This document shows positions 52,906 through 61,612 of a DNA stretch of 61,684 nt, piece by piece. The notes under the pieces are model-generated. The model saw nothing but the letters and a program-made list of their open reading frames with translations, was not told the DNA's origin and ran no database searches. Source of the DNA: Merdibacter massiliensis (lineage in GTDB: Bacteria; Bacillota_I; Bacilli_A; Erysipelotrichales; Erysipelotrichaceae); assembly GCF_900155395.1 (NCBI RefSeq), contig NZ_LT699708.1, forward strand, positions 1 to 61,684. The letters run 5' to 3'. The stretch's first letter is position 1. Each line of letters begins with the position of its first letter. Position numbers and translations under genes: made by a program.

Positions 52906-54000
52906 TTAGAATACCAGATTCAGTTCTTCTTGTAGTTGCTTGTGTTCTGCATACGTCTTGCTGTAATAAACTTTTCCAGCTTCACCTCGAACACCATGAA
53001 TATCAGCAATAAAATAATAATAGTCATTTGTTTCCGGATGCAGTACAGCATCGATCGCTGCTTCCCCCGGATTTACGATTGGTCCGATAGGCAAACCTTT
53101 ATGCAAGTATGTGTTATATGGTGAATCAATGTCTGTGCTTGCCTCACAAGTTTTCCAACTATCTTCATCATTGCGGTCAAGATCATCATATAATGCATAG
53201 CAAACTGTCACCGTTGATTGCAAAGGCATACCTTCTTTCAATCGGTTATAGAATACGCCTGCTATCATCTTCATATCTTCACTTGTTGCAGACTCATACT
53301 GAACGATACTGGCCAATGTAAGAATTTCCTGTAATGAATAATCGCTTTTCTTGATATCTTCCTCGTATTTATCATAAATTTCGCTGAAGTGATCTAAAAA
53401 AGTTCTTGTTACCTCATCTGCAGTTGCATCTTTATCAAATGCATAAGTTTCTGGAAATAAATAACCTTCCAGTTTTACACGATAATCAGCATTGTCAAGT
53501 ACATCTGTATCCAAAAATGGATAATCTGCGGCTAGCTCCTCTATGTATTTCGTATCATTCCATAAAGACAATATCTCATTTTCATCAATAGAAAGCTGTT
53601 CACTGATCTGTTTTGCATAGTCTTTTGCCCAACGGCCTTCTGTAAAAGTGATCAACACTTGGTCTGTGCGGGCTTGTGAAGGATCGTTCAGTATACGCAA
53701 GATCTCATCAGCAGACATTTTATCATTCAAAATGAAAATTCCAGCTTTATTTTGCGTAAGATTTGTCAGCTTTGCATGAATATTTGCAAAAGTACTGCTC
53801 TTGATTAATCCTTGTTCCTGCAGGTGATCTAAAACAGTTCCGATGGTCTCTCCTTCTTCTACAACAAATACAACATCTTGTTTTTTGTTATTTACTGCAG
53901 AAAGTTCATTTAAATAGAATCCATAACCTATTCCTATCAAAACAACCACAGCAGCAACAATAGAAAGAAGGATTTTTTTTTGTTTACTCAGCTTCTTCAT
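52906..54000 (-). CDS. mltG: MltG-like endolytic transglycosylase (YceG)
   Basis: Membrane-anchored glycan-strand terminase, 364 residues from ATG 54000. N-terminal membrane segment (LLSIVAAVVVLIGIGYGFYL), a LysM-like domain (FVVEEGETIGTVLDHLQEQG), then the YceG core. The catalytic region reads TLASIVQYES where relatives I recall have ASIVEKE or ASLIEEE, so the first Glu of the motif is Gln, while a later Glu remains. Downstream, PLQSTVTVCYAL replaces the common PLQTDPTVLYA. Activity may be altered. It overlaps the DUF1292 gene by 17 bases. Confidence 0.88.
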   Translation of the reverse strand: MKKLSKQKKILLSIVAAVVVLIGIGYGFYLNELSAVNNKKQDVVFVVEEGETIGTVLDHLQEQGLIKSSTFANIHAKLTNLTQNKAGIFILNDKMSADEILRILNDPSQARTDQVLITFTEGRWAKDYAKQISEQLSIDENEILSLWNDTKYIEELAADYPFLDTDVLDNADYRVKLEGYLFPETYAFDKDATADEVTRTFLDHFSEIYDKYEEDIKKSDYSLQEILTLASIVQYESATSEDMKMIAGVFYNRLKEGMPLQSTVTVCYALYDDLDRNDEDSWKTCEASTDIDSPYNTYLHKGLPIGPIVNPGEAAIDAVLHPETNDYYYFIADIHGVRGEAGKVYYSKTYAEHKQLQEELNLVF

Positions 54001-54238
54001 CTTCTGTAAACGCTCCAATTACTTCTTCGATCATTGCCCATTCTTCATCGCTTTCAACAGGCAATAAATTTCCTTCTTCGTCATATGCAGAAGCAAAGAC
54101 CTCTTCGCTTTCAAGCGAAGGATCTTCAAATACGACATATTTCCGCTGATACTCGTCATTTTCAAAAGTGAATAAGATCGTCATTCTTTTTTCATTACCA
54201 TTTTCATCTACAACATACAAACTGTTTGAATCCAGCAT
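53984..54238 (-). CDS. DUF1292 protein (YrzB-like)
   Basis: Acidic cytoplasmic protein of 84 residues in the DUF1292/YrzB family, with the pattern LYVVDENGNEKRMTILFTFE, KYVVFEDP and DEEGNLLPVESDEEWAMIEEV. It belongs to the conserved alaS-ireB-ruvX-yrzB run of Bacillota. Function unknown. Confidence 0.88.
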   Translation of the reverse strand: MLDSNSLYVVDENGNEKRMTILFTFENDEYQRKYVVFEDPSLESEEVFASAYDEEGNLLPVESDEEWAMIEEVIGAFTEDEEAE

Positions 54239-54271
54239 ATATATCCTCCTAATTCATAGAAAGGGGCTATA

Positions 54272-54694
54272 TCAGCCCCTATTTGAATAATCCAAATAAC
54301 TTTGAAGTATCTGAACTGCTGCCATTTGATCAATGACTTTTTTTCTTTTTTTGCGGGAAACATCTCCTTCAAGCAAAATGCGATTTGCCGCCACTGTAGT
54401 CAAACGTTCATCCCATAACACAACTTTGATACCAACATCTTCAAAACGTTTTGAAAATGCGATGGATATTTCGCCGCGCTCCCCCACGTCGCCATTCATA
54501 TGTTTCGGCAATCCCAAGACAATTGTATCTGCTTTTTCTTCCTTAATAACTGCCATGGCTTGTTGAAAAGCGTCATCATAATCATCACTTTGGAAACGAA
54601 CAGTGGTCAATGCACGAGCAATCATCCCTAAGGGATCACTGATGCTGATGCCTAATGTCTTGCTTCCAAGATCAAAACCTAATATTCTATTCAT
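54272..54694 (-). CDS. ruvX: RuvX/YqgF nuclease-fold protein
   Basis: RNase H-fold protein of the YqgF/RuvX family, thought to act in 16S rRNA 5'-end maturation or as a resolvase. It opens ILGFDLGSKTLGISISDPLG with the first catalytic Asp; VLGLPKHMNGDVGER and WDERLTT follow, and VIDQMAAVQILQSYLD near the end completes the active site. 140 residues, typical. It overlaps ireB by 8 bases. Confidence 0.92.
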   Translation of the reverse strand: MNRILGFDLGSKTLGISISDPLGMIARALTTVRFQSDDYDDAFQQAMAVIKEEKADTIVLGLPKHMNGDVGERGEISIAFSKRFEDVGIKVVLWDERLTTVAANRILLEGDVSRKKRKKVIDQMAAVQILQSYLDYSNRG

Positions 54695-54944
54695 TTTCCT
54701 CCAAATATGCTCTCACGAGTTCTTCAATTATCTCATAGCGCTCAACACTTTGAATAATAGTACGAGCATTTTTATGTGAAGAAATATAAGCAGGATCATT
54801 TGAAATCAAGTAACCCGCCAATTGGTTTACTGAATTATAACCTCTTTCTTCTAATGCTTCCTGTACCAAACGCAGTACATGTTTGATCGTATCCCTTCTT
54901 AGGTCTTCCGAACGAAACGACATTGTTTCAGTAATATCCTTCAT
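54687..54944 (-). CDS. ireB: IreB family regulator
   Basis: Small UPF0297/IreB protein of 85 residues with the conserved MSFRSEDLRRDTIKHVLRLV stretch and VNQLAGYLISNDPAYISSH. In Enterococcus IreB is a Ser/Thr-kinase substrate that limits cephalosporin resistance; here no kinase gene is in the window. It lies between alaS and ruvX as in other Bacillota. Confidence 0.92.
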   Translation of the reverse strand: MKDITETMSFRSEDLRRDTIKHVLRLVQEALEERGYNSVNQLAGYLISNDPAYISSHKNARTIIQSVERYEIIEELVRAYLEENE

Positions 54945-54992
54945 ACTATTACCTCCTGTTCAATCTATAGCACTATTTTAACCCATTTTTTA

Positions 54993-57629
54993 TTAAATTG
55001 AAAGTGTTTCATTCAGCATATTTTCGACTGCTGAGATTGCTTCATCCAATTTTTGTGCATTTTTTCCGCCTGCTTGTGCAAGATCCGGCTTTCCGCCACC
55101 TTTTCCTTCACAAATCGTAGCGGCCTGTTTTACCAAATTTCCACAATGAATGCCTTTGGCAACAGCCTCTTTCCCTGCTCCTGCAACGAATACGATCTTA
55201 TCATTATTTACACTTGCTAAGAATACCACGCTGTTTGCTTTTTGTGCTTTGATATTTGATGCAATATCTTTTAAAGCTTTTGCATCTATAGCATCAAAGC
55301 GTTTGATCAACACATTGCCGCTTCCGCACGGGCGCAGCTGATTGATCAGATCGTTTGCTTTTAAAGCAAGCATCTGTTCTTTTAGATGTGCACAGTCTTT
55401 ATTAGCATTCGATAATTCGCTAGCCAGCTGGCTGACTTTTTGTTCCACATTCGTGATGCCATTCATCTTTAAGGTGTGTGCGATATTTAATAGAGTTTTT
55501 TGATTTGCAGCAAACTCTTGATATGCAGCATAGCCCGTTTTAGCCGTAATTCGGCGTACACCGGAACCAATGCTTTCTTCAGAGATGATCTTGCAAATAC
55601 CAATCTGATTTGTATTATCGACATGACAACCTCCACAGAATTCACAAGAGACGTCACCCATCGTCACGACACGAACGATATCCCCGTATTTTTCATCAAA
55701 TAATGCAGTCGCATTGCGTTTCTTTGCTTCATCAATTGGCAATTCTTCTTTGATGACTGGATAACATCCTGTAATGTACTGATTGACCAATGCTTCAATT
55801 TCCATCAATTGTTCTTCACTGATCTTTTCAAAATGCGTAAAATCAAAGCGCAGATAATCAGGACAGTTGTAAGAACCAGCCTGTGCAACATGTGAACCGA
55901 CGACCTTTTTTAATGCACTCTGTAATAAATGTGTACAAGAGTGGTTTGCTGTTGTCTGTGCTCGTTTTTGTTGATCAACTGTTAATGTCAGCTCATCTCC
56001 GACATGCAATGTACCTTTTTTCATTACGATATGATGCAACGGCTGTCCATGCGGTGCTTTGTGCACCTCGTTTACAATTGCATATGAACCCGCATTTTCA
56101 ATGATGCCTTGGTCACCGACTTGCCCTCCACTTTCGGCATAGAAACAAGTCGTATCAAAGATCACGCTGCCCTCTTCCGTGATTTCATCTACTGTCACAC
56201 CGTCTTTAAACAATGCAATGACCTTTCCCGTACATGTCAGATGATCATAGCCGACAAATGTGCTGTCTTCTTCAAAATTCATCAAATCAGCTGCTTGTGA
56301 GCTCATGGAATTGACATCTCCGCGTGCAGCACGTGCACGTTCTTTTTGCAGGCGCATTTCTTCTTCAAATTCATCATGATTTACTTGTAAACCTTTTTCA
56401 CTTGCAATCTCAGCGGTCAGCTCATAAGGAAATCCATAAGTATCATAGAGACGGAAAACGACCTTTCCACTTAAAACACCGTTTATTGCTTTCTCCATTT
56501 CTTCATTTAATAAACGTTCTCCATTTGCTAACGTTTTATGGAACGTTTCTTCTTCGATTCGAATAAGATTTTCATTATATGCTACTTTATCCTGCAAATA
56601 TGGATAAAAATCTTTCATTTCATCTGCTACGACTTTTACTAATTGATACATAAACGGTTTATCAATGCCTAATTTGATTCCATAACGAACTGCACGGCGC
56701 AACACTCGACGCAGCACATAACCGCGTCCATTATTGGAAAAATTAGCTCCATCACTTAATGCAAAAGTAACTGTACGGATATGATCAGCAATGACACGAT
56801 ATGCCATTTTATACTCTCCCTCATATGGGTATTTCGCTAATTTTTCCGTTGCATGAATGATTGGTAAAAATAAATCTGTATCAAAGTTTGTTTCGCCTCC
56901 TTGGATCAAGGAAACAAGGCGCTCTAATCCCATACCTGTATCAATATTTTTTTGCGGAAGTTCTTTATATTCCTTTCTTGGAATACTTGGATCACAATCA
57001 TATTGTGAGAATACGACATTCCACACTTCGATATATCGATCATTTTCCAGTTCTTCAAAAAACAAACGTTCTCCCAGACCTTGCGGATCATATTTTTCTC
57101 CGCGGTCATAAAAGATTTCTGAATCCGGTCCACCCGGCCCTTCTCCAATCTCCCAGAAATTATCATCCGTTCGAAGAATATGAGAAGGATCTACACCGCA
57201 TTCTTGTGTCCATACGCGATAGGCTTCATCATCATCTGTATAAACAGAGATATAAAGCTTTTCTTTTGGAAATCCGATCCATTTTGGATCTGTCAAAAAT
57301 TCCCATGCAAAGTGAATGGCCTCTTTCTTGAAATAGTCACCGATAGAAAAATTTCCCAGCATTTCAAAAAAAGTATGATGTCTGGCTGTCTTTCCTACAT
57401 TTTCAATATCATTTGTACGAATCGATTTCTGTGCATTTGCAATTCGATTGCATTTTGGCTTTTCCGTACCATCAAAATATTTTTTCAATGCAGCAACTCC
57501 TGCATTGATCCATAATAACGTCGGATCATTATGTGGTACAAGTGATGCCCCCGGTTCGATCATATGTCCATGCTGTTCAAAATAATCCAGGAACATTTGA
57601 CGAACTTGATTTCCTGTCAATTGCTTCAT
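54993..57629 (-). CDS. alaS: Alanyl-tRNA synthetase
   Basis: Class II synthetase charging tRNA-Ala, 878 residues. N-terminal catalytic core (MFLDYFEQHGH start, FFEMLGNFSIGDYFK motif 2, GMGLERL motif 3), editing domain with HSCTHLLQSALKKVVG, the zinc motif CEFCGGCHVDNT, and a C-terminal DHHA1 domain with GKGGGKPDLAQAGG. Full length. It starts at ATG 57629 behind AAGGAGG and is controlled by a T-box leader with an Ala specifier. Confidence 0.97.
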   Translation of the reverse strand: MKQLTGNQVRQMFLDYFEQHGHMIEPGASLVPHNDPTLLWINAGVAALKKYFDGTEKPKCNRIANAQKSIRTNDIENVGKTARHHTFFEMLGNFSIGDYFKKEAIHFAWEFLTDPKWIGFPKEKLYISVYTDDDEAYRVWTQECGVDPSHILRTDDNFWEIGEGPGGPDSEIFYDRGEKYDPQGLGERLFFEELENDRYIEVWNVVFSQYDCDPSIPRKEYKELPQKNIDTGMGLERLVSLIQGGETNFDTDLFLPIIHATEKLAKYPYEGEYKMAYRVIADHIRTVTFALSDGANFSNNGRGYVLRRVLRRAVRYGIKLGIDKPFMYQLVKVVADEMKDFYPYLQDKVAYNENLIRIEEETFHKTLANGERLLNEEMEKAINGVLSGKVVFRLYDTYGFPYELTAEIASEKGLQVNHDEFEEEMRLQKERARAARGDVNSMSSQAADLMNFEEDSTFVGYDHLTCTGKVIALFKDGVTVDEITEEGSVIFDTTCFYAESGGQVGDQGIIENAGSYAIVNEVHKAPHGQPLHHIVMKKGTLHVGDELTLTVDQQKRAQTTANHSCTHLLQSALKKVVGSHVAQAGSYNCPDYLRFDFTHFEKISEEQLMEIEALVNQYITGCYPVIKEELPIDEAKKRNATALFDEKYGDIVRVVTMGDVSCEFCGGCHVDNTNQIGICKIISEESIGSGVRRITAKTGYAAYQEFAANQKTLLNIAHTLKMNGITNVEQKVSQLASELSNANKDCAHLKEQMLALKANDLINQLRPCGSGNVLIKRFDAIDAKALKDIASNIKAQKANSVVFLASVNNDKIVFVAGAGKEAVAKGIHCGNLVKQAATICEGKGGGKPDLAQAGGKNAQKLDEAISAVENMLNETLSI

Positions 57630-57647
57630 TAATAATTCCTCCTTGCA

Positions 57648-57858
57648 ATAAAAAAACGTCCCCTATCCAGGAACGTAATCATACGCGGTACCATCCTAGT
57701 TCATCTTTCGATGCCCTCTTATGTCCTTATCCCGCCGACAAGCGTCTGACTCCAAAGTAGCTGTTCTCCCATATCACCAGAAAGCTTTCACCAACCGCTT
57801 TTTCTCTTAACTGCCTGATACAAGATACTTTTCTTTTTCAACATCAAGTTATTGCACG
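57648..57858 (-). promoter_or_regulatory. T-box riboswitch of alaS
   Basis: Contains AGGATGGTACCGCG (57697-57684), the T-box antiterminator sequence, and a terminator ACGTTCC/GGGGACGT with a T run (57676-57653). Stem I carries GCGGTTGGTGAAAGC. The specifier loop reads AACAGCTACTTTGG with GCT (57761-57759), an Ala codon, matching the gene. Confidence 0.88.
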
Positions 57859-57864
57859 TACATC

Positions 57865-57894
57865 ATTTTATCACAACCATTATAAATAAGTAAA
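57865..57894 (-). promoter_or_regulatory. alaS promoter
   Basis: -35 TTTACT (57894-57889) and -10 TAAAAT (57870-57865), 18-base spacer, upstream of the T-box. Confidence 0.55.
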
Positions 57895-57917
57895 GAGATA
57901 CTCTTTGCTTTTTACAT

Positions 57918-57942
57918 AAAAAAGAGCACTGAATCAGTGCTC
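57918..57942 (-). terminator. Terminator of the 57-aa gene
   Basis: Perfect stem GAGCACTG/CAGTGCTC within 57924-57942, followed by six T on the minus strand. The stop codon of the small gene is in its loop. Confidence 0.85.
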
Positions 57943-58107
57943 CATGCAGTCGCACACCTTACGATATGCGCGGTGTGCTTTGCGTGACATTTTCTTTTGG
58001 TTTTTCTGCATGATATGGGCCATTTCTTCTATTTCTTCTTCGTTCATATAACCAAGATAAGCGCCCATGATCATACCGATACCTAATGCCACAACACATT
58101 TGTTCAT
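57934..58107 (-). CDS. Small membrane protein, 57 aa
   Basis: A complete frame from ATG 58107 (GAGGAG site) to TGA at 57934. It has a short N-terminal hydrophobic helix (MNKCVVALGIGMIMGAYLGY) followed by an acidic then strongly basic helix (NEEEIEEMAHIMQKNQKK, MSRKAHRAYRKV) and CDCMEH at the end. A terminator overlaps its stop, supporting a real gene. No family recognised; the layout resembles other small single-span proteins. It lies between recD2 and alaS. Confidence 0.65.
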   Translation of the reverse strand: MNKCVVALGIGMIMGAYLGYMNEEEIEEMAHIMQKNQKKMSRKAHRAYRKVCDCMEH

Positions 58108-58153
58108 TCAATCAACTCCTCACAGTTAGTATGTCAATAATATTTAAAATTAT

Positions 58154-60352
58154 TCAACCCTGTAGGATGGGAGGCTTAGGAATAGGAATGGTGTCATCTT
58201 CCTTAAAATATATCTGAAGCTGCTCAGCTAAAGAAGTATATCGTTTCACTCGTTCTTTTTGTTTTAAAGCTTGTTGAAACAACTGTTGATCTCCTAAAAG
58301 AACCAGTCCGCATTTCGCTCTCGTGATTGCCGTATACAACAATCTTTGATTCAGCATAAAATGATATTCTTTCACAATGGGCAAAATAACGATTGGATAT
58401 TCGTTCCCTTGCGATTTATGAATCGAAATACAATAAGCATGGGTCAGATAATACAAAGTTTCATTTTCATATTCAACTATCTGATCATCAAAGGCTACAA
58501 CGATGACCGGGCCCTGGATCCCGTTCTCAATTTCGATGATCTCGCCAATATCGCCATTATAAACAGCATCCTCTCGCATATTTCGCAACTGCAAAACTTT
58601 ATCTCCCTCGCGAAAGATCCGACCAGCGATCGATACTTCTTTTTTATAAGGATCCGCTGGATTTAAAAGGGTTTGAAGATCCTGATTTAGTAAATCAATA
58701 CCGCAGCTTCCTTGATATTTAGGTGCCAGAACTTGGATATCTTTTGCGTCAAACCCTTTTTCTAATGCATTCTTGACCACTTCACATACAGCTGCTCGCA
58801 ATTGCACAGAGCTGCATGTTATAAAAGAAACGTCTTTCTCAAATGTCAAAGGAGCTTGTGTACGAATCAGATAAGCTAAATTTGCAATGCCGCTGCCCTC
58901 TGCCTGGCGGTAAATACGATTTAAAGAAAACAAAGGGAACAGTTCAGATTCGATAAGATCGCGTAATACGCTACCGCAGGAAACACTAGGCAGCTGATCA
59001 CAGTCGCCTATGATCAATAATTTTGAAGAAAGCGGCAATCCTTTTAACAATTGTGCAAATAATCGATTATCCACCATCGAAAATTCATCAACGATCAGCA
59101 CATCGCAATGTAAAGGAGAATGCTCATCAACGAGAAACGTGTTACTATCCAGATCCCATTTTAGTAAAGAGTGGATCGTGGATGCTGGATAGGAGCTCAA
59201 TTCGCTTAATCGCTTGCTCGCTCTGCCAGTAGGAGCAGCCAATACGATCTCGTCATCCGGATATAAACGTTGATACAAAGATAAGATCCCACGTATCGTT
59301 GTCGTTTTTCCAGTGCCGGGACCTCCATTTAATATTAAAAATGTATGAGAAAAAAAACCGATGATGGCTTCAATCTGATGTACATCATAGCTGATATTAA
59401 GCTCCTTTTCGATGGTACGAATGTTTTCCAGCAAATATGCATGATCTGGAGCATCACAAGGATGTGAAAGCAATCTCAATTTCTTACAGATCGAAACTTC
59501 TGCATCATATTCCTTTCGATCATATAATTTCTCATTCTGTTCAACGAGGTAACCTTCTTTGCATAAAGTCTGCAGGATATCTTCAATTTCTCCTTCGTAA
59601 GTGATTTGTTTCTGCAACATCGTTATAAATTGCTCCTTAGGCAAGTAAGTGGAACCACTATGAAAAGCAGCTTGCTTGAAAATCTGCATCACAAGAGCAC
59701 GAACATGTCGAATATCTCCATCATCTATACCGTATTGCATTGCTAAACGTTCGCAAACACGTAGAGAAAATCCATCTATTTCAAAAAATGGGCGGTATGG
59801 ATCCGTTTTCAGCTCTTCAACAAACTCATTTCCATATACTTCTTCCAGACGAGCAATCTGCTTATTATTCAAACCAATCGTTGCCAAATTCAAGTACGCA
59901 TCGTCCAACACAGAAGTTATTCGTAACCCTTGCATGATGACTTGCTTCTTTTGATCATTCATGCCTGCAACCTGATCCAAGGCATCCTTGTTTTCCCGTA
60001 AAACTTGGATGATATCTTTTCCTAAAGTATCTACCATGCGTTTTGCTGTTGTCTTGCCGATTCCTGGAAAATGAGCACTACTAAAAAATCGGACTAATAA
60101 ATCTGTATCGTCCGAAAGGATGCGCTCACAACTTTCAATTTGAAACTGTATCCCATACTTGCGATGTTCCACATATTTTCCCTGCAAACGGTACAATGCC
60201 TCACGTTCTAGTTGCTTAAAATAACCTACTCCTATAAATGACGCATGTGTCTCATCGATTCGCTCAAAACGAATGACTTTATAGTCGTTTGATGGATTCT
60301 CAAATACGATAAATTTACATTTTGCCTTGATTTCGATTGATTGTTGTTCCAT
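58154..60352 (-). CDS. recD2: RecD2-type DNA helicase
   Basis: 5'-3' DNA helicase of the RecD2 group (not part of RecBCD), 732 residues. N-terminal OB and helix-hairpin-helix regions (PGIGKTTAKRMVDTLG), then the helicase core with GGPGTGKTTTIRGIL (Walker A), VDEFSMVDNRLFAQLL (Walker B), LIIGDCDQLPSVSCGSVLRD and the late motifs LTHAYCISIHKSQGNEYP and LLYTAITRAK. In Bacillus it also lies near mnmA and alaS. It acts at replication forks. Confidence 0.94.
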   Translation of the reverse strand: MEQQSIEIKAKCKFIVFENPSNDYKVIRFERIDETHASFIGVGYFKQLEREALYRLQGKYVEHRKYGIQFQIESCERILSDDTDLLVRFFSSAHFPGIGKTTAKRMVDTLGKDIIQVLRENKDALDQVAGMNDQKKQVIMQGLRITSVLDDAYLNLATIGLNNKQIARLEEVYGNEFVEELKTDPYRPFFEIDGFSLRVCERLAMQYGIDDGDIRHVRALVMQIFKQAAFHSGSTYLPKEQFITMLQKQITYEGEIEDILQTLCKEGYLVEQNEKLYDRKEYDAEVSICKKLRLLSHPCDAPDHAYLLENIRTIEKELNISYDVHQIEAIIGFFSHTFLILNGGPGTGKTTTIRGILSLYQRLYPDDEIVLAAPTGRASKRLSELSSYPASTIHSLLKWDLDSNTFLVDEHSPLHCDVLIVDEFSMVDNRLFAQLLKGLPLSSKLLIIGDCDQLPSVSCGSVLRDLIESELFPLFSLNRIYRQAEGSGIANLAYLIRTQAPLTFEKDVSFITCSSVQLRAAVCEVVKNALEKGFDAKDIQVLAPKYQGSCGIDLLNQDLQTLLNPADPYKKEVSIAGRIFREGDKVLQLRNMREDAVYNGDIGEIIEIENGIQGPVIVVAFDDQIVEYENETLYYLTHAYCISIHKSQGNEYPIVILPIVKEYHFMLNQRLLYTAITRAKCGLVLLGDQQLFQQALKQKERVKRYTSLAEQLQIYFKEDDTIPIPKPPILQG

Positions 60353-60369
60353 GCACCCTGCCCTTTCTA

Positions 60370-61533
60370 TTATTTATAAGTGCTGTAAGAGCGACCTGTA
60401 GCTAATATCTTCTCATGGATATCTTCTCCATTGATAAACGTATTTTCGATAACGCCTCCGCCTAGACATTCTTCGCCTTGATAAAAAACTGCTTCCTGGC
60501 CACTGGTAACGGCGGATACTTTTTGAGGATAGCGTACATATAGCGTATGCTCATCTAAAAAGCGGATAGATACCGCATGATCTTTTTGCCGATAGCGAAA
60601 TTTTGCAGTACAAGCATATTCGCCTTTTGGTTTCATTTCCGGGAACCAGTTTACACCGCTGACAATACAGCTATCTGTCAATAACCAATTATTTTCGTTT
60701 TGATTGCAAACATATAAAATATTTTTCTCTACATCTTTTCCGACCACAAACCATGGACCGAGATTGCCTCCGATACCAAGACCTTTCCTTTGCCCAATCG
60801 TGTAATATAATACCCCTACGTGTTTCCCAATCACCTGACCGTTATGAATATCCACGATATTGCCTTCTTTGCTCGGTAAATAATTCTGTAAGAACTGGCG
60901 AAAATTCCGTTCGCCGATGAAGCAGATACCGGTAGAATCCTTTTTTGTAGAAACAGAATCTAAATGTAATTTCTGCGCAATTTCCCGTACTTCCGGTTTT
61001 TCCAGATCGCCAATTGGAAATAATGTATGAGCCAAAGCTTCTTTAGGCATTTGACACAAAAAATAAGTTTGATCCTTATTTGCATCTTTTCCTCGCAATA
61101 GACGCGGATATATATATGTTGAGTCGACCTGTGCATAATGACCTGTAGCGACCGTATCAAATCCCATGCTTTTAGCATAGTCAAAAAATGCCTTAAATTT
61201 GATATGTTTATTACATAAAATATCCGGATTCGGGGTCCTGCCTCGTTTATATTCATTTAAAAATACAGAAAAAACATCGTCCCAGTATTCTTTTACAAAA
61301 TCAACACGGTATAAAGGAAGCTTTAGCTTCTGCGCTACTTTCATCGCATCTGCATAATCTTGTTCTTGCGGACATACGTCATCTTGGATCGTTGGATTCC
61401 CCAAGATATCATTATTTGCAAAGGAGTCCCAATTGCGCATAAATGCGCATGCGACATCATAACCTTGTTCTTTTAATCGATAAGCGGCCACAGCTGAATC
61501 TACTCCGCCTGATAAACCTAATAATACCTTCAT
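60370..61533 (-). CDS. mnmA: tRNA 2-thiouridine synthetase MnmA
   Basis: Thiolates U34 of Lys, Glu and Gln tRNAs. PP-loop SGGVDS at residues 8-13; catalytic cysteines in NPDILCNKHIKF and DSTGICFIGERNF; C-terminal beta-barrel region. About 387 residues from ATG 61533 (AAGGAGAG site), a little longer than most. The longer frame runs toward the 5S terminator and lacks a ribosome site. Confidence 0.95.
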   Translation of the reverse strand: MKVLLGLSGGVDSAVAAYRLKEQGYDVACAFMRNWDSFANNDILGNPTIQDDVCPQEQDYADAMKVAQKLKLPLYRVDFVKEYWDDVFSVFLNEYKRGRTPNPDILCNKHIKFKAFFDYAKSMGFDTVATGHYAQVDSTYIYPRLLRGKDANKDQTYFLCQMPKEALAHTLFPIGDLEKPEVREIAQKLHLDSVSTKKDSTGICFIGERNFRQFLQNYLPSKEGNIVDIHNGQVIGKHVGVLYYTIGQRKGLGIGGNLGPWFVVGKDVEKNILYVCNQNENNWLLTDSCIVSGVNWFPEMKPKGEYACTAKFRYRQKDHAVSIRFLDEHTLYVRYPQKVSAVTSGQEAVFYQGEECLGGGVIENTFINGEDIHEKILATGRSYSTYK

Positions 61534-61575
61534 GTAAGTTCTCTCCTTAAGCATTGTTATTATACACGAAAAGCG

Positions 61576-61602
61576 AAAAAAAAGCGACCACAAAGTGATC
61601 GC
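61576..61602 (-). terminator. rRNA operon terminator
   Basis: Eight-position stem GCGACCAC/GTGATCGC (61584-61591 with 61595-61602), seven pairs being G-C, A-T or G-U, followed by eight T on the minus strand, right after the 5S gene. Confidence 0.85.
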
Positions 61603-61612
61603 AAAGGAAGAG

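Noticed and set aside
56861-57331. Plus-strand open frame inside alaS
   Set aside because: Antisense to a full-length AlaS with all motifs; no start signals of its own.
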